Origin: Humulus lupulus
Lineage: Eukaryota; Streptophyta; Magnoliopsida; Rosales; Cannabaceae
Reading direction: 5' to 3'
Length of the DNA: 64,000 nucleotides
Assembly (NCBI RefSeq): GCF_963169125.1
Contig: NC_084795.1
Coordinates: 263,309,042-263,373,041, forward strand
The notes beneath the pieces are model-generated. The model was given only the letters and a program-made list of their open reading frames with translations, was not told where the DNA came from and searched no databases. Each line of letters begins with the position of its first letter. The stretch's first letter is position 1. Both the position numbers and the translations under genes were made by a program. Of this stretch, positions 24,104 through 34,312 are shown piece by piece.

Positions 24104-26015
24104 TGTAATGACCCACTAATCTAGACTATTTGGACCATTAACAAAACTATACATAAACTTACATTTTTACGAAAATACCACAATTTTATTTAGTAACTTG
24201 TAAAATAAGAGTTACTTACAAATAAATAAAATTCTAATAAGGATATGGGATCCCATTGTCTTTAAAAACAAAAGATGATTTTAAATAAAAGACATTACAT
24301 AATTGGTGCGGAAAATACACATAAAACCATAAAAACATAAAATGAGACTACATCCTCGAATCGAATAACGCTCGGCCCCTTGACTCCATTCACCATCGAT
24401 ACACATCCTCAAAGCGTCACGAATCTTACTGCCTCTAAAGCTTATTTTCCTGCCATAAAACAGAAAGGAATGAGCCTAATACCCAGCAAGGAAAATCTAA
24501 CACATAGTCATATACATAATTTCATAAGAAACATAAAAACTTAACATAATACATATAACATACACTTATTATAATGGTCATTATTACTTGGGGTCCCATA
24601 GACTAAACAAGCATATGCCCATGGGATTAGTGGGGTCCTACTAGCTAAGTAGGTCATATGCCCATAACCCATTTGGGGTCTTGTTAGTCATATGGGTCAT
24701 ATGCCCAAGCCTACAAACATACATGCATACATATCATAACACATTTAACAACATAAAACATAAGATAACATAAGCATATAACATATTAATTCTAGCCTAT
24801 TTTCCTTACCAAAGTTACCGGGATATAATGGACTGAGTTGGGACTTTTTGGAACACTCCTAAAACCATAAGAAAAAGTGAGTCTAAAGAAAGGAGATGAA
24901 ATGAAAGAGATGGAAAGACTAAACCATTTGAGAAACACGCTTACCGAACTTATGTGCTCAAGAACTTAGATTCCCTAACCAAAATGAAGATTAAGGTTAG
25001 AGATTGAGTAGAAGACTATGAGAAAGAAAATAACATAATACAGAAAGGAACTAGAGTTTTGGTTACCTCAAAGACTTGAAAGACCAATCTACACCTCCAC
25101 CGAAATACTATAGAACTCACTTCCCAAAGTGTTTGATAAGCTTATGATGTTTAAGCTTATAGTTTTCCCAAACCAGGTGTTTACACTCTCACACTTACTT
25201 AACACTAGCAGCTTCTGAACTTAGAGCAAAAGGTGAATAATGGCTGGGTACTAGGTCCTATTTATAGAGTTTGGGAATGAAAGTATCTTGATTTTACTTG
25301 AATAAAAATAATGGCTTTTTAGGTGAAAATCATTTGAATAATCGTTCAGCAGAGGCTGAAGACTCGTTCAAAAGATGCTGGACTTTTGAAGAAGTTTGAA
25401 TGGCTGAAAGGAAAAGAATTCAAAAGAGTTTGAATTCATGCTGGAGGAGGCGATATATCGCCCCCTGTAGGCGATATATCGCCTGGGCCAGTATGCCCGA
25501 GGCGACCGTGCATCGTCTCGTGTTTTCCGTATTTACGTGCTGCGATATATTGCCCCCTATAGCTGCGATATATCGGCACACGCTGAATAATTAAACACGA
25601 AATTACACATTTTTAGCTAAGTTTGAATGGAGTAAACAGCCTTGACTAAGCCCTCAACGTATTCAAAGCTGCTGACTGACCCTATAACATTCAAACTTTA
25701 CTCCTTATTAAATTAAATCCTCAAAAATCTTTAATCCTTAATCACCATTCATAACATGTGCTTAAAATCCTATTGGTTGATGTCTAAACCTTATAATATA
25801 ATAAATATAATCCTTAATATCAGTCACATTAATCAAACCTTAGGTTATACTTAATATTCTTAAACTATAGATTAAACTTAGAAAATCTATAAGTACTACT
25901 ATGAGTGTCCAAATAATTCCCGGTCTGAACCAAAAAATCCATAGTAACAAAGACAACACTAAACATACTATAACACTACTAAACAATTAGCTAAGTAAAG
26001 TTCTTGGACTCTACA
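24104..26015 (-). mobile_element. Solo LTR of the Tekay-type family inside the Athila 3' LTR
   Basis: TGTAATGACCC...GGACTCTACA flanked by CCACT on both sides (24099-24103 and 26016-26020). Aligning with the intact 5' LTR shows the empty site CCCACTAGTC. It has paired palindromes at 25449-25462 and 25470-25483, a minus-strand TATA box near 25260, and repeats built on CATATGCCCA at about 24590-24715. Confidence 0.92.
25449..25577. promoter_or_regulatory. Paired GGCGATATATCGCC palindromes, best-preserved copy
   Basis: Two identical 14-bp perfect palindromes GGCGATATATCGCC (25449-25462 and 25470-25483) with centres 21 bp apart. A second, degenerate pair is centred at 25547.5 and 25570.5 (23 bp). 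The block lies about 190 bp upstream of the TATA box in the LTR's own orientation. Candidate enhancer or silencer site for a dimeric DNA-binding protein; function is inferred. Confidence 0.75.
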
Positions 26016-26611
26016 CCACTAGTCCCATTTTCCATCAATTTTTGTAGTAATTTTTCCCACTCTTTTGTACACAATTTTACACATTTTGGAACTTATTTCC
26101 ACTATAAATAGAGAGCTAAATGTAGGGGAAAAAATCATCAGATTGTGGAAAACAAAAGTAGAGAGTAGAGTTAGAGAGAAATACACTTATTTCCTATTTT
26201 TTTTCTTTCATTTCTTTTATATTTTTTGAGTGGAAACAATGCCTATTTTAGGCTAAATTCTCTTGTGGAAAGCTAGAGTGAAGTTTATGTTTCACATTAT
26301 ATTTTTTTAATATATTGATGCCTTTTGTTCTTCATTTCTATATATTTGTCACAATCAAATTTATTTTCTTCTAATTTTTATCCTAAATTTATTCGTGTCT
26401 TTTATATAAGTCTAGTCATGCTATTCTTATGTAATTTAGGCTCTTTTGCTGTATTTTGTCATTTGTATTTTGTCGCTCTAATGTATACAATATAATAGGT
26501 TTTTAAAATTAGAAGTTTATATAATTTATTTAAGAATATATTTTCCAACTATAATTAATGGAGTAGAATTATAGTTGAGTAGAATCAATTTTATTAATAT
26601 ATCTATATATA

Positions 26612-27030
26612 GGGGAATTCTCCTATAGGGGCTTCACTTTAAGCCCTACCGGTGGGGCTCTCGGTGTTCTCAACCCGCGAACATTTTTCGGCGCGCCTTT
26701 TTTTTTATGATCGTGTATATTGTAGCTATTAAGAGCATCCTGCAAATTTTCAGAAAATTCTGAATAGTTTACAATACCGAAAACTAAGTTCAAACATGTT
26801 GTTGCACGCATGACTAATTTTTTTTATGCGCGAGGAAATCAACATGTTTGAACCTAGTTTTCGGTACTGTAAACTATTCGGAATTTTCTGAAAATTTTCA
26901 GGATGCTCTAAATAGCTACAATATACACGGTCATAAAAAAAGGTCACACCGAAAACTGTTCACGGGTCAAGAAACATTGAGAGCCCTACCGGTAGGGCTT
27001 AAAGTGAAGCCCCTATAAAAGAATTGTCCT
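26612..27030. mobile_element. Foldback MITE with long inverted arms, about 419 bp
   Basis: The left arm (26612 to about 26805) and right arm (about 26850-27030) are near-perfect reverse complements. Shared blocks include GGGGCTTCACTTTAAGCCCT, the ACCGGT junction and AACATGTTTGAAC. The unpaired centre is only about 40 bp. It is inserted in TATATA sequence in the 3' LTR; the 5' LTR has the empty site. Frames inside it are mirror artefacts, so it is non-autonomous. The superfamily is unclear; a long-arm Mutator-like class is possible. Confidence 0.85.
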
Positions 27031-27303
27031 ATATATATATATATGTTTGCATGAATGAAACTTGTGCCTTCCATATTTTCTTTCTGATTCTAATTCTTTA
27101 ATTTTGTTTATTTAGTGTTTAAAAATTATTCTTTTTCAAAGTTACCTTATTTCTAAGTTTCTTATTTCTAATTTACTAACCTTTCTTTTTACTTGTTTTT
27201 TACCTCTATGTGGATACGACATAGCCTGATTACTATTGCGACCGCTTAGGAGTTTATTGGGCGATATCAATTATGCTTCTCATTTTTTTTCCTCTATTTA
27301 AAT

Positions 27304-29253
27304 TGTAGCGTATCGAAATTTTACTTAGCTAGATAGTAGTAGTAGCTAGTAGCAGCTTGTTTTATTTTAGTTTTCGTGGATATTGATTCAAGCCGGGATT
27401 TATTTGGAAACTCGTAGAAATAATTATAGATTTTATAAGTTTAACCTATAGTTTAGAAATATTAATTATAACATAAGGTTTTATTAATATAGCTGGTCCT
27501 AAAAATATTATTTATTGTATCCTAATGTTTAGATAGAACTAATAAGAATGTGACACTTGTCACAATCATGTTTATTGAGGATTTAAGCATTTTAAATGAA
27601 TAAATTAATAAAAGATAGATCTATAAACTCTAGAACCTTCCAGCAGTTGTTAGGATTACGTTTTACTCAGTCAAAGTTGTTTTAACAAACTTCAAGTGTG
27701 CTGAAAATGTGAAAAAACGTGTTTAAAATATCAATGTATGTCGATATATCGCAGCTATAGGGGTCGATATGTCGCCTACGGATGATACGGAAAATACGTC
27801 AACTTCGCACGAACAAAAGCACAAGACATAGGTAGGAGCAATATATCGCCTAGGGTAGGCGATATATCAGCTTCTGGAGCCATTTTTGAATTTGTGGATT
27901 TAAATTAGAAACAGCCCCCAACCACTTGGACTTGCTCTTGAACGTTTTTGACCGAGTTCTGGGCATCTGTTGAAACGAAAATTCAAATCTTTTCAATTAT
28001 TATTCATTTATTTATTCATTTTAAAAGGGGTTAGTTTCACTCCTTAAACTCTATAAATAGGACCTAGTACTCAACCATTTCCTTCATCATTCAAGCATTC
28101 TTCAGAGGCTCCAAGCTGCTAAGATTACTCTAGAGAGAAAACACTTGGGTTTTGGGATAAAAGCTTTTCCATTCTAAGCTTTTCTAAACACTTAGGAAGT
28201 AAGATAGAGTGTTATTTCGGTATCGAGGTGGAGATCAAAGTCATAGTCCATTCAAGGTATTCTTATCCTCAGGTTTAATCCATCATAGCTCTTTTATTTC
28301 CTTCCATTTTCTTTCAGATCCTAACTCATTATTATGACTTTTGGTTAGGTGTTTAAGATTCTTGAAACTTAAGGTTTTCGGTAAGTTTCTACTTTGATGG
28401 TTTAGTTCTCTTTTTCTTCTTCTTTTTCTTTAGAAACTCATGGTTTTTACTATTGGTTTTAGGAGTGTTCCAATCCCGTTCTTGTCTCCAATATCTCGGT
28501 TTTTGGTAAGGAAAATATGTTAGATTATATGTGTTATGATATGTTTATATGCTATGATATGTTATGTGCTATGTATATATGTATGAATATGTTTTAAGTC
28601 ACTTGGGGCTTATAGTTGCTTAGATAGAAAATACCAAGATTTTTTTATCATTATCGTGGAGTAGACTGATGACCTAGATGGGTTATTATATACTATTTTG
28701 TGATCTAACCTACCTCGATTAGTAGACTGAGGACCTAGATGGTTTTATCACATGCTACGGTAATGAGTTAATGACCATCAATATTGTAGTCCTATATGAT
28801 ATATGTTTTTACGTCATATGTTTTATGATATAGTCTTATGATTTATGATATATGTTTTTAGTAGATTTTTCTTGCTAGGCATTAGACTCATTCCTTTTAT
28901 TTTAGATGGTGCAGGAAAATAAACTTGGAAGGCGGGATGGATTCATGGCTGCTTGGCATGGGTATTGGGGATGAATTAATTGAATGAACTACTGGAAAAT
29001 CGAGGATGACGTTGTTTTAAGTCTTTTAATTTATGCTCTTATGTATTTCCGCACTTAGTTTTTAAACAATTAAAGTTTATGATTATGTTTTTTTTTTAAA
29101 ATAATGGGATCCCATACCATATTTTGTATTTTACCGTATTTTGGATTTTTAATAAAGTTATAATATATTTTTTGTATATATGTATTCCAAAATAGTAGCT
29201 ATGTCTTAGTAGTTTTTAATGGTCTGAGATATAGAATTAGTCGGGGCATTACA
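27304..29253 (+). repeat. 5' LTR of the Tekay-like element
   Basis: 1950 bp, TGTAGCG...GGGGCATTACA. Contains the paired GATATATC palindromes (27741-27870), a TATA box (TATAAATA, 28052-28059), a short tandem repeat (AGTAGACTGAGGACCTAGATGG-like, about 28660-28745) and the conserved core (about 28867-28925). Confidence 0.93.
27738..27872. promoter_or_regulatory. Two pairs of GATATATC palindromes in the 5' LTR
   Basis: Centres at 27746.5 and 27769.5 (23 bp apart) and at 27843.5 and 27864.5 (21 bp apart), about 190 bp upstream of the TATA box. The 3' LTR keeps the 21-bp pair (44779.5 and 44800.5) but has lost one member of the other pair. Confidence 0.7.
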
Positions 29254-29271
29254 GTTATTATCAGAGACACA
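29254..29271 (+). promoter_or_regulatory. Degenerate primer-binding site, probably tRNA-Met type
   Basis: GTTATTATCAGAGACACA directly follows the 5' LTR. Tekay elements usually have TGGTATCAGAGC here; TATCAGAG is kept. Confidence 0.6.
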
Positions 29272-29403
29272 GTTCATATGCATGAAGTTCTCCTTGATAC
29301 ACACGCACAAGCTCCGGATCTAACCGCCAATGTAAGTGTTTATGTTATGATTATTATGTTTATGTTAATAGCTAACGTTTTAGCCATTATGTTTTCATTT
29401 AAA

Positions 29404-29871
29404 ATGGATGCAGCCTTAACCTATCATGATATCTGAGCCATTAAGGCATTGAAAAGGATTAGAGAGCCAAGGATTACAATAGGATTGTTAGAAAGAATCA
29501 CTAAAAGATTGATCCTATTTCACAAGGGGATAGTTCACCTTCAAACTACTAAGAAAATTATGATGAGAGCTATGGAACAATATGTCCTAGTAATTAGGCT
29601 TTTTAAAGATTTTCCTTCTGTAATTTCAACATTAGAAGAATTATGGGAGACTATAGATGATGAAGATGATTTATCGGTAGCCATGAGATATTATTTCCTT
29701 ATACTAAGGTTCACCTCTAGGTTTGAATTTCAATTCACTGACAAACAAAAGCATAATATCTTAATGAAAATTCCCCGAGGTAGTTTCGAGGCTCATAGTA
29801 ATGATGATTATGAAGAAATAGATGATGATATGTTAGATGAAGGGTCAGATATAGATGATCCTGATTTTTAG
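29404..29871 (+). pseudogene. Extra ORF upstream of gag in the Tekay-like element, one stop
   Basis: From ATG 29404 (MDAALTYHDI) the frame meets a TGA at 29434-29436 and then runs open for 145 codons to TAG 29869-29871. The product is basic at first (KRIREPRITIGLLERITKRL), helix-rich in the middle, and ends in a strongly acidic tail (DDYEEIDDDMLDEGSDIDD). I do not recognise it. It is not part of gag, which starts about 540 bp further on in another frame. It could be a uORF-type protein of this lineage or captured sequence. Upstream, GTAAGTG near 29330 and TGCAG at 29409-29413 could form an intron. Confidence 0.5.
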
Positions 29872-30409
29872 ATTTACCTTAGTTACTTTTAGTTTAGTAT
29901 ATTAATTTATTTATTTTTTGAATTTATGATTGTACTTAGTGAAAATATTTTTCCAAATGAATATAATTGTTATTTTTTTTAATGACATGTATGAGTTTGA
30001 TTTTTTTTACAATTATAATAATAATAATAAATTCAATAAATAATGACTAAGTTCAGTGAAGGTGGATACAAATCAATGGACCAGGTCCTGTATTGAGAGT
30101 TTAGAGGGCCATAGTAGTGGGAACGATTTTACTGATCCTAGCCCTCCCTCAATATGGTTAACTTTGGAACATCGATGAGTTTCGAGCCTGAGAATCAAGT
30201 CATATAGGATGGTTAGAAATATACTTAGAAAATAATAAAGATGACTTATTTTTCTAAGTATAGATACACACCATAATTATAAAGAAAGACTTACATAATT
30301 TTTCATAAGAAATCATAACTGATAGGTCCGAGTTATGTTTGCTTAGACTAAGTTTTGCCTTAGAACCTATTAGGGTAAGTTCTAACATGTTTTCTCGACT
30401 GTTAGAACT
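29872..30409 (+). other. Leader between the extra ORF and gag
   Basis: AT-rich non-coding sequence with short poly-T and AAT runs. No further ORF of note. Confidence 0.6.
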
Positions 30410-31633
30410 TTGCTGAAGATGTCACTACGAAGGTCTGCACGCACGAACGGCAATGCCTCCAACACTGCCAACGAGACTAACGAAGTCCCTCCAGTCCGAA
30501 GAAGGGCTACACGTGCTACCAATGCTGCTGCAAATAGAAATGCACCGCCACCAGTTGAAAACACCGCTGAGATTATCTGTCTATGTCAACAAGTGGAAGA
30601 ACTGCTGTAGCAACAACGACAACAGCCGCAACTGCAGCCTCATCCAGCGGCTCAAGCACCCCAGCAAGTAGGTCCATATGGGGGATGGTCGGTGGCAAAT
30701 TATGCGCCTTATCCAACTTAGTACATAGAGCCAGTCTATGAGCGTTTCCATAAGTAGCACACTCCAAACTTTGACGGGACAACAGACCCCTTCGAGGCAG
30801 AAGAATGGCTTAGGAATGTAGAGTCGATCCTTGCACACATGAACCTTAGCAATGCGGATCGCATATCCTGCCTTTCGTCTCTTCTAAAGAAGAATGCCAG
30901 AATCTGGCGGGATTTAGTACAACAAACTCACGACGTCGCCACCATGACATGGACTAGATTTGTGGAACTGTTTCACAAGAAGTATTACAACTCGGCAGTC
31001 ATCGCCACGAGGGTGGAAGAATTCTCCAGTCTGAAGCAGGGCAACTTAACGGTAGTCAAGTACGCTCGACAGTTCAATCGACTAGCCAAGTTTGCGCTAG
31101 AGTTGGTCCCAACCGATTTCTTTAGGGATACCAAGTTCACCAGGGGACTCAGACCAAAGATTGAGCTAGGAGTCAAACTAGCAAATCCTGGAACCACTTC
31201 TTACGTCGATGCATTAGAAACGACTATAGAAGTGGAAAGGCTTCAGGCAAATGTTAGTAAGGAGGAGGCCAGCAAGTCTGAACCTAAGCAGCAGAATCAG
31301 ACGCAAAATGGTCGGAACCACAACAACAACCACCATCACAACAATCATGGCCATAAAAGGAAGCATCCTAATAGTAAACAGGCCGACAATGACAAAAGAG
31401 CACAGACAAATAATGGAAGTAATAGGTCGGGTTATGTAGAATACCTGCAGTGCTCCAAGTGTCAGAAAAGACATCCTGGGGAGTGTCGTGCAAACACCAA
31501 AGGTTGTTTCAACTGTGGTCAGGAAGGTCATCGGAAGAAGGAATGCCCACAGCTCAACATAAGAAGAAAAGAGGGACAGCAAGATGGTTCTAGCCAAAGT
31601 CTTTGCCTTGACCCAGGGAGAAGCCAAAGTTAG
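30410..31633 (+). pseudogene. Tekay gag, three in-frame TAG stops
   Basis: One frame holds all parts: the N-terminus (MSLRRSARTNGNASNTANET), a proline/glutamine-rich stretch, then TPNFDGTTDPFEAEEWLRNV, WRDLVQQTHDVATMTWTRFV, LKQGNLTVVKYARQFNRLAK and FTRGLRPKIE, followed by a basic Asn/His-rich linker and a zinc knuckle (CFNCGQEGHRKKEC). In-frame TAGs lie at 30608-30610, 30719-30721 and 30755-30757, all in the glutamine-rich N-terminal part. The frame is open from 30758 to 31633. Family role: capsid and RNA packaging. The open part keeps the capsid and zinc knuckle, but a full-length protein cannot be made from this copy. Confidence 0.88.
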
Positions 31634-32427
31634 TAACAAAGTGGTCACAGGTCAGCTTCCTATCCTCAATAATTTATGTTCAGTATTGTTTGATTCGGGA
31701 GCAACACACTCGTATATCTCGTTAGGAATGATAGAAAAATTAGACAAACCTTGTGAAAGATTTAGAATTAGGTTTGTGACGGAATTGCCTTTGGGTGAAG
31801 TAGTCCTATCATCACGAATAGTACGAGGCGTACCAATCAAAATCGAGGAGACAGAACTAGAAGGAGACCTGATAGAGCTAGAGATCAAGGACTTCGATGT
31901 AATACTAGGCATGGATTGGCTAGGAAGGCATGGCGCGACCATCGATTGTAGACGTAAGCAAGTGATGTTTGAAACTCCTGGCGATCAGAAACTATGTTTT
32001 ATGGGAAAGGTTTCAGGACTACGGACACCGCTTATCTCATCTCTCAAAGCTCAGAGGATGATAGAGAAAGGATGTCACACATTCTTAGCAAGCATCACGA
32101 ATGTGGCAAAAGAAACACCACTAAAGGATGGAGACGTTCGCGTTGTAAAGGAATTTCCAGAGATATTTCCTGACGACTTACTAGGGTTACCGCCTACTCG
32201 GGTAATTGACTTCACAATCGAACTAGTACTAGGAACCGGCCTATCTCCAAGGCACCATACTGGATGGTACCTACTAAACTTAAGGAGTTGAAAACGCAGT
32301 TACAAGAACTCTTGTACTTGGGTTTCATCAGACCAAGCCATTCGCCATGGGGAGCACTGTGTATAGAGTACTGCGAGCTGAACAAGGTGACAATTAAGAA
32401 TAAGTACCCACTACCTCGAATCGACGA
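31584..32427 (+). pseudogene. Tekay protease and start of RT
   Basis: Overlaps the end of gag by 50 bases in another frame. The catalytic triad is legible: VLFDSGATHSYISLGMIEKL, and later DVILGMDWLGRHGATIDCRR. It continues through EFPEIFPDDLLGLPPTR into RT. A one-base loss near 32240 shifts the frame to 32264, where [13 protein letters not shown] is read. Between SPWGA and [10 protein letters not shown] a block of about 14 codons usual in this family is missing. The reading ends at LPRIDD, where the solo LTR has inserted. Whether the gag-protease frame change is mutational or programmed cannot be told from one copy. Confidence 0.85.
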
Positions 32428-33049
32428 TGTAACGCCCTGGATAACCAAGACCGTTACACTCTATGTTTAAAATAGGGCAGGACTTGCTAATCAAATCGTT
32501 TAAATGAAAATGTGATCCTAAAGTCATAAACAAGTTAGGTTTAAAAGATTTTGGTCATAAATAGATAATTTTTATTAAAACAAATATTTAGTACATGGGA
32601 TCCCAAAAACAGGGTTTAAAGGACAGATTTACAAAATTTCCAAAAGTTATATACAATCAAGGCCACTCTAATGGAAAAATACACATTTTAGGTTTTTGTC
32701 CCTGTACAATCCCTCAATCGTGGCGGACGAGCAGCTGATAATGTACACCACGCCCCCAGAGCTTTCCAACTCATGGTTGAACCATCTTACCCTTGCCTTT
32801 CCCTACACCACGTAGCACCCATGAGCCGAGGCCCAGCAAGAAAACTTAACACAAAGCACATAACATATATATGACAATCCACAGTATATAACAAACAACC
32901 AACGACTAAACATATAGCGGCCATGCCGTCCCAAGCGCTTTACCAGGCCCTGGGTTCGCGGCCTTCACTGAGAGGATGACTCCAGCATCCTAGGGGGGTC
33001 TCACCCTAATGGCTTGCACTCCACGTGCTCAACACCGTTCTCGTCCCCT

Positions 33050-33120
33050 TGCCGTACTCGACTTTCTGCCGTTCTCGACCTTCGCCGTTCCCGACCCTCG
33101 CTGTTCCCGGCCTTCGCCAT
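33050..33120. repeat. Minisatellite of about 15 bp, CGCCGTTCCCGACCC-like
   Basis: Four to five imperfect copies of GCCGTTCTCGACCTTC. Similar units recur in the sister LTR at about 35965-36060. Confidence 0.75.
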
Positions 33121-33189
33121 TCATTCACAAATATGCATTACACAACATAAAATCAACATATATTTAAACATATACTAAATATAAATAAT

Positions 33190-33256
33190 AGGGCTATGCC
33201 CTGCAACTCAGTCACATAGGGCCATGCCCTGCGATACAAACAATAGGGCCATGCCC
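33190..33256. promoter_or_regulatory. Three AGGGCNATGCCCT palindromes
   Basis: AGGGCTATGCCCT at 33190-33202, AGGGCCATGCCCT at 33218-33230 and again at 33244-33256. The sister LTR has GGGCTCAGCCC at 36156-36166 and 36194-36204. They occupy the slot that holds TGACT-N4-AGTCA arrays in group A LTRs. Confidence 0.65.
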
Positions 33257-34240
33257 TACTCTACGGGTACAATAGTTTTCTTACCTCAGGTCCGAGTACT
33301 TCGGTTAATAAGAACGACCCTCGAGCACGATCCCGCTCCGAGCCCTAGTGAAAACCTAATCACAATCCATAAATGGTACTTTGATAAGTTTAAATTCCAA
33401 AAAACAATCCCGGGACCAATCCCGCGCTCTCGGGACCTCTAATTCCACCAAACAGGGTGGTGAAATCGTCCCCCGAGCCCCTGAGCAAAAATCTTAAAAA
33501 GTACCCAAAAAATCAAGTTTTGAAAGCTGAGTAGCGCTACAGTGCTACCTATTGGGCGCTATAGCGCTAAAGTCAGAAACTCTAGCCCCCAGAATTGCAG
33601 CCTAGCATTGTAGCGCTCCCAACCTAGCGTTATAGCGCTGGCACCAAAATTCTAAAATTCTGGGTTTTCTCTTTGAATTTCCCCGAGCCAAAGCTCAAAA
33701 AATCCATCCCTCAAGACCTCCAAACCCAGAATTTTCTACCAACAAAACTCATCAACCTCAATCAAACCAACTAGAATTCTAAAGCTTTTGATTACTCAAT
33801 CAAACTCAAAACCAAAGCTATAATACTAAGGCTAATAGTCCAAATTCAGCAACTATTCTCTACCCAAAAACCAGGCAAACTCACCTCTTAAACTCAAAAC
33901 TCAAGAACACTAGAATCAAGCAAATCAAACATAACCAGCAGTAGAATTTGAGCTTACCTCATGATAATTATGACCCCATAATTGAATCTCAGTCCATCCT
34001 AGCTCCAGCCTTTAATTTTCCTAAGCCTTCAACCACTAATTTTCCCCCTTAGCTTCCTCAAGGACTCCTCTAGCTTCAACTCTCAGCTTTGCTTCCCAAG
34101 CTATTAATCCTCAGCCATCCTTGACATCTCCAAGCTTTAAACCCAATTTCATCAGCTCCTTAGTCCTTCAATTTCTTCAAGAAATTCCAGCTTAGGCCTA
34201 ATTCCCTGCCTTTTCTCTCCCTTATCCTCAAAGCATAAAT

Positions 34241-34243
<3 letters not shown>

Positions 34244-34311
<68 letters not shown>
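34244..34311. repeat. GA dinucleotide microsatellite
   Basis: An uninterrupted AG/GA run of about 68 bp inside the group B solo LTR. The serine/leucine frame over it is an artefact. Confidence 0.95.

Positions 34312-34312
<1 letters not shown>

Larger units (their letters stand above)
43..27269 (+). mobile_element. Athila-like Ty3/Gypsy retrotransposon, complete outline, expanded by nested insertions
   Basis: Seen: LTRs at 43-1416 and 23629-27269 share their sequence along their length, begin TGATTAGTG and end ATATCA. The 5 bp before the first (38-42) and after the last (27270-27274) are both ATTAT, a perfect target duplication. Inside, in order, are a tRNA-Asp-type primer site, gag, protease, RT/RNase H, integrase, a non-coding 3' region and a G-rich polypurine tract. 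Family knowledge: this primer site and the gag sequence near GEFLQKVPNEA place it in the Athila clade. All frames contain stops or shifts, so the element is inactive. Nested insertions account for most of its 27 kb; the original element was roughly 9 kb. Confidence 0.92.
23629..27269 (+). repeat. 3' LTR of the Athila-like element, with two insertions
   Basis: Matches 43-1416 along its length, with its own TATA box (26103-26110), but is interrupted by a Tekay-type solo LTR (24104-26015) and a foldback MITE (26612-27030). Neither is present in the 5' LTR, so both arrived after the element inserted. Confidence 0.92.

Noticed and set aside
26623..26947. Two minus-strand frames of 62 and 65 codons with similar text
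   Set aside because: They are the two inverted arms of a foldback MITE read twice.
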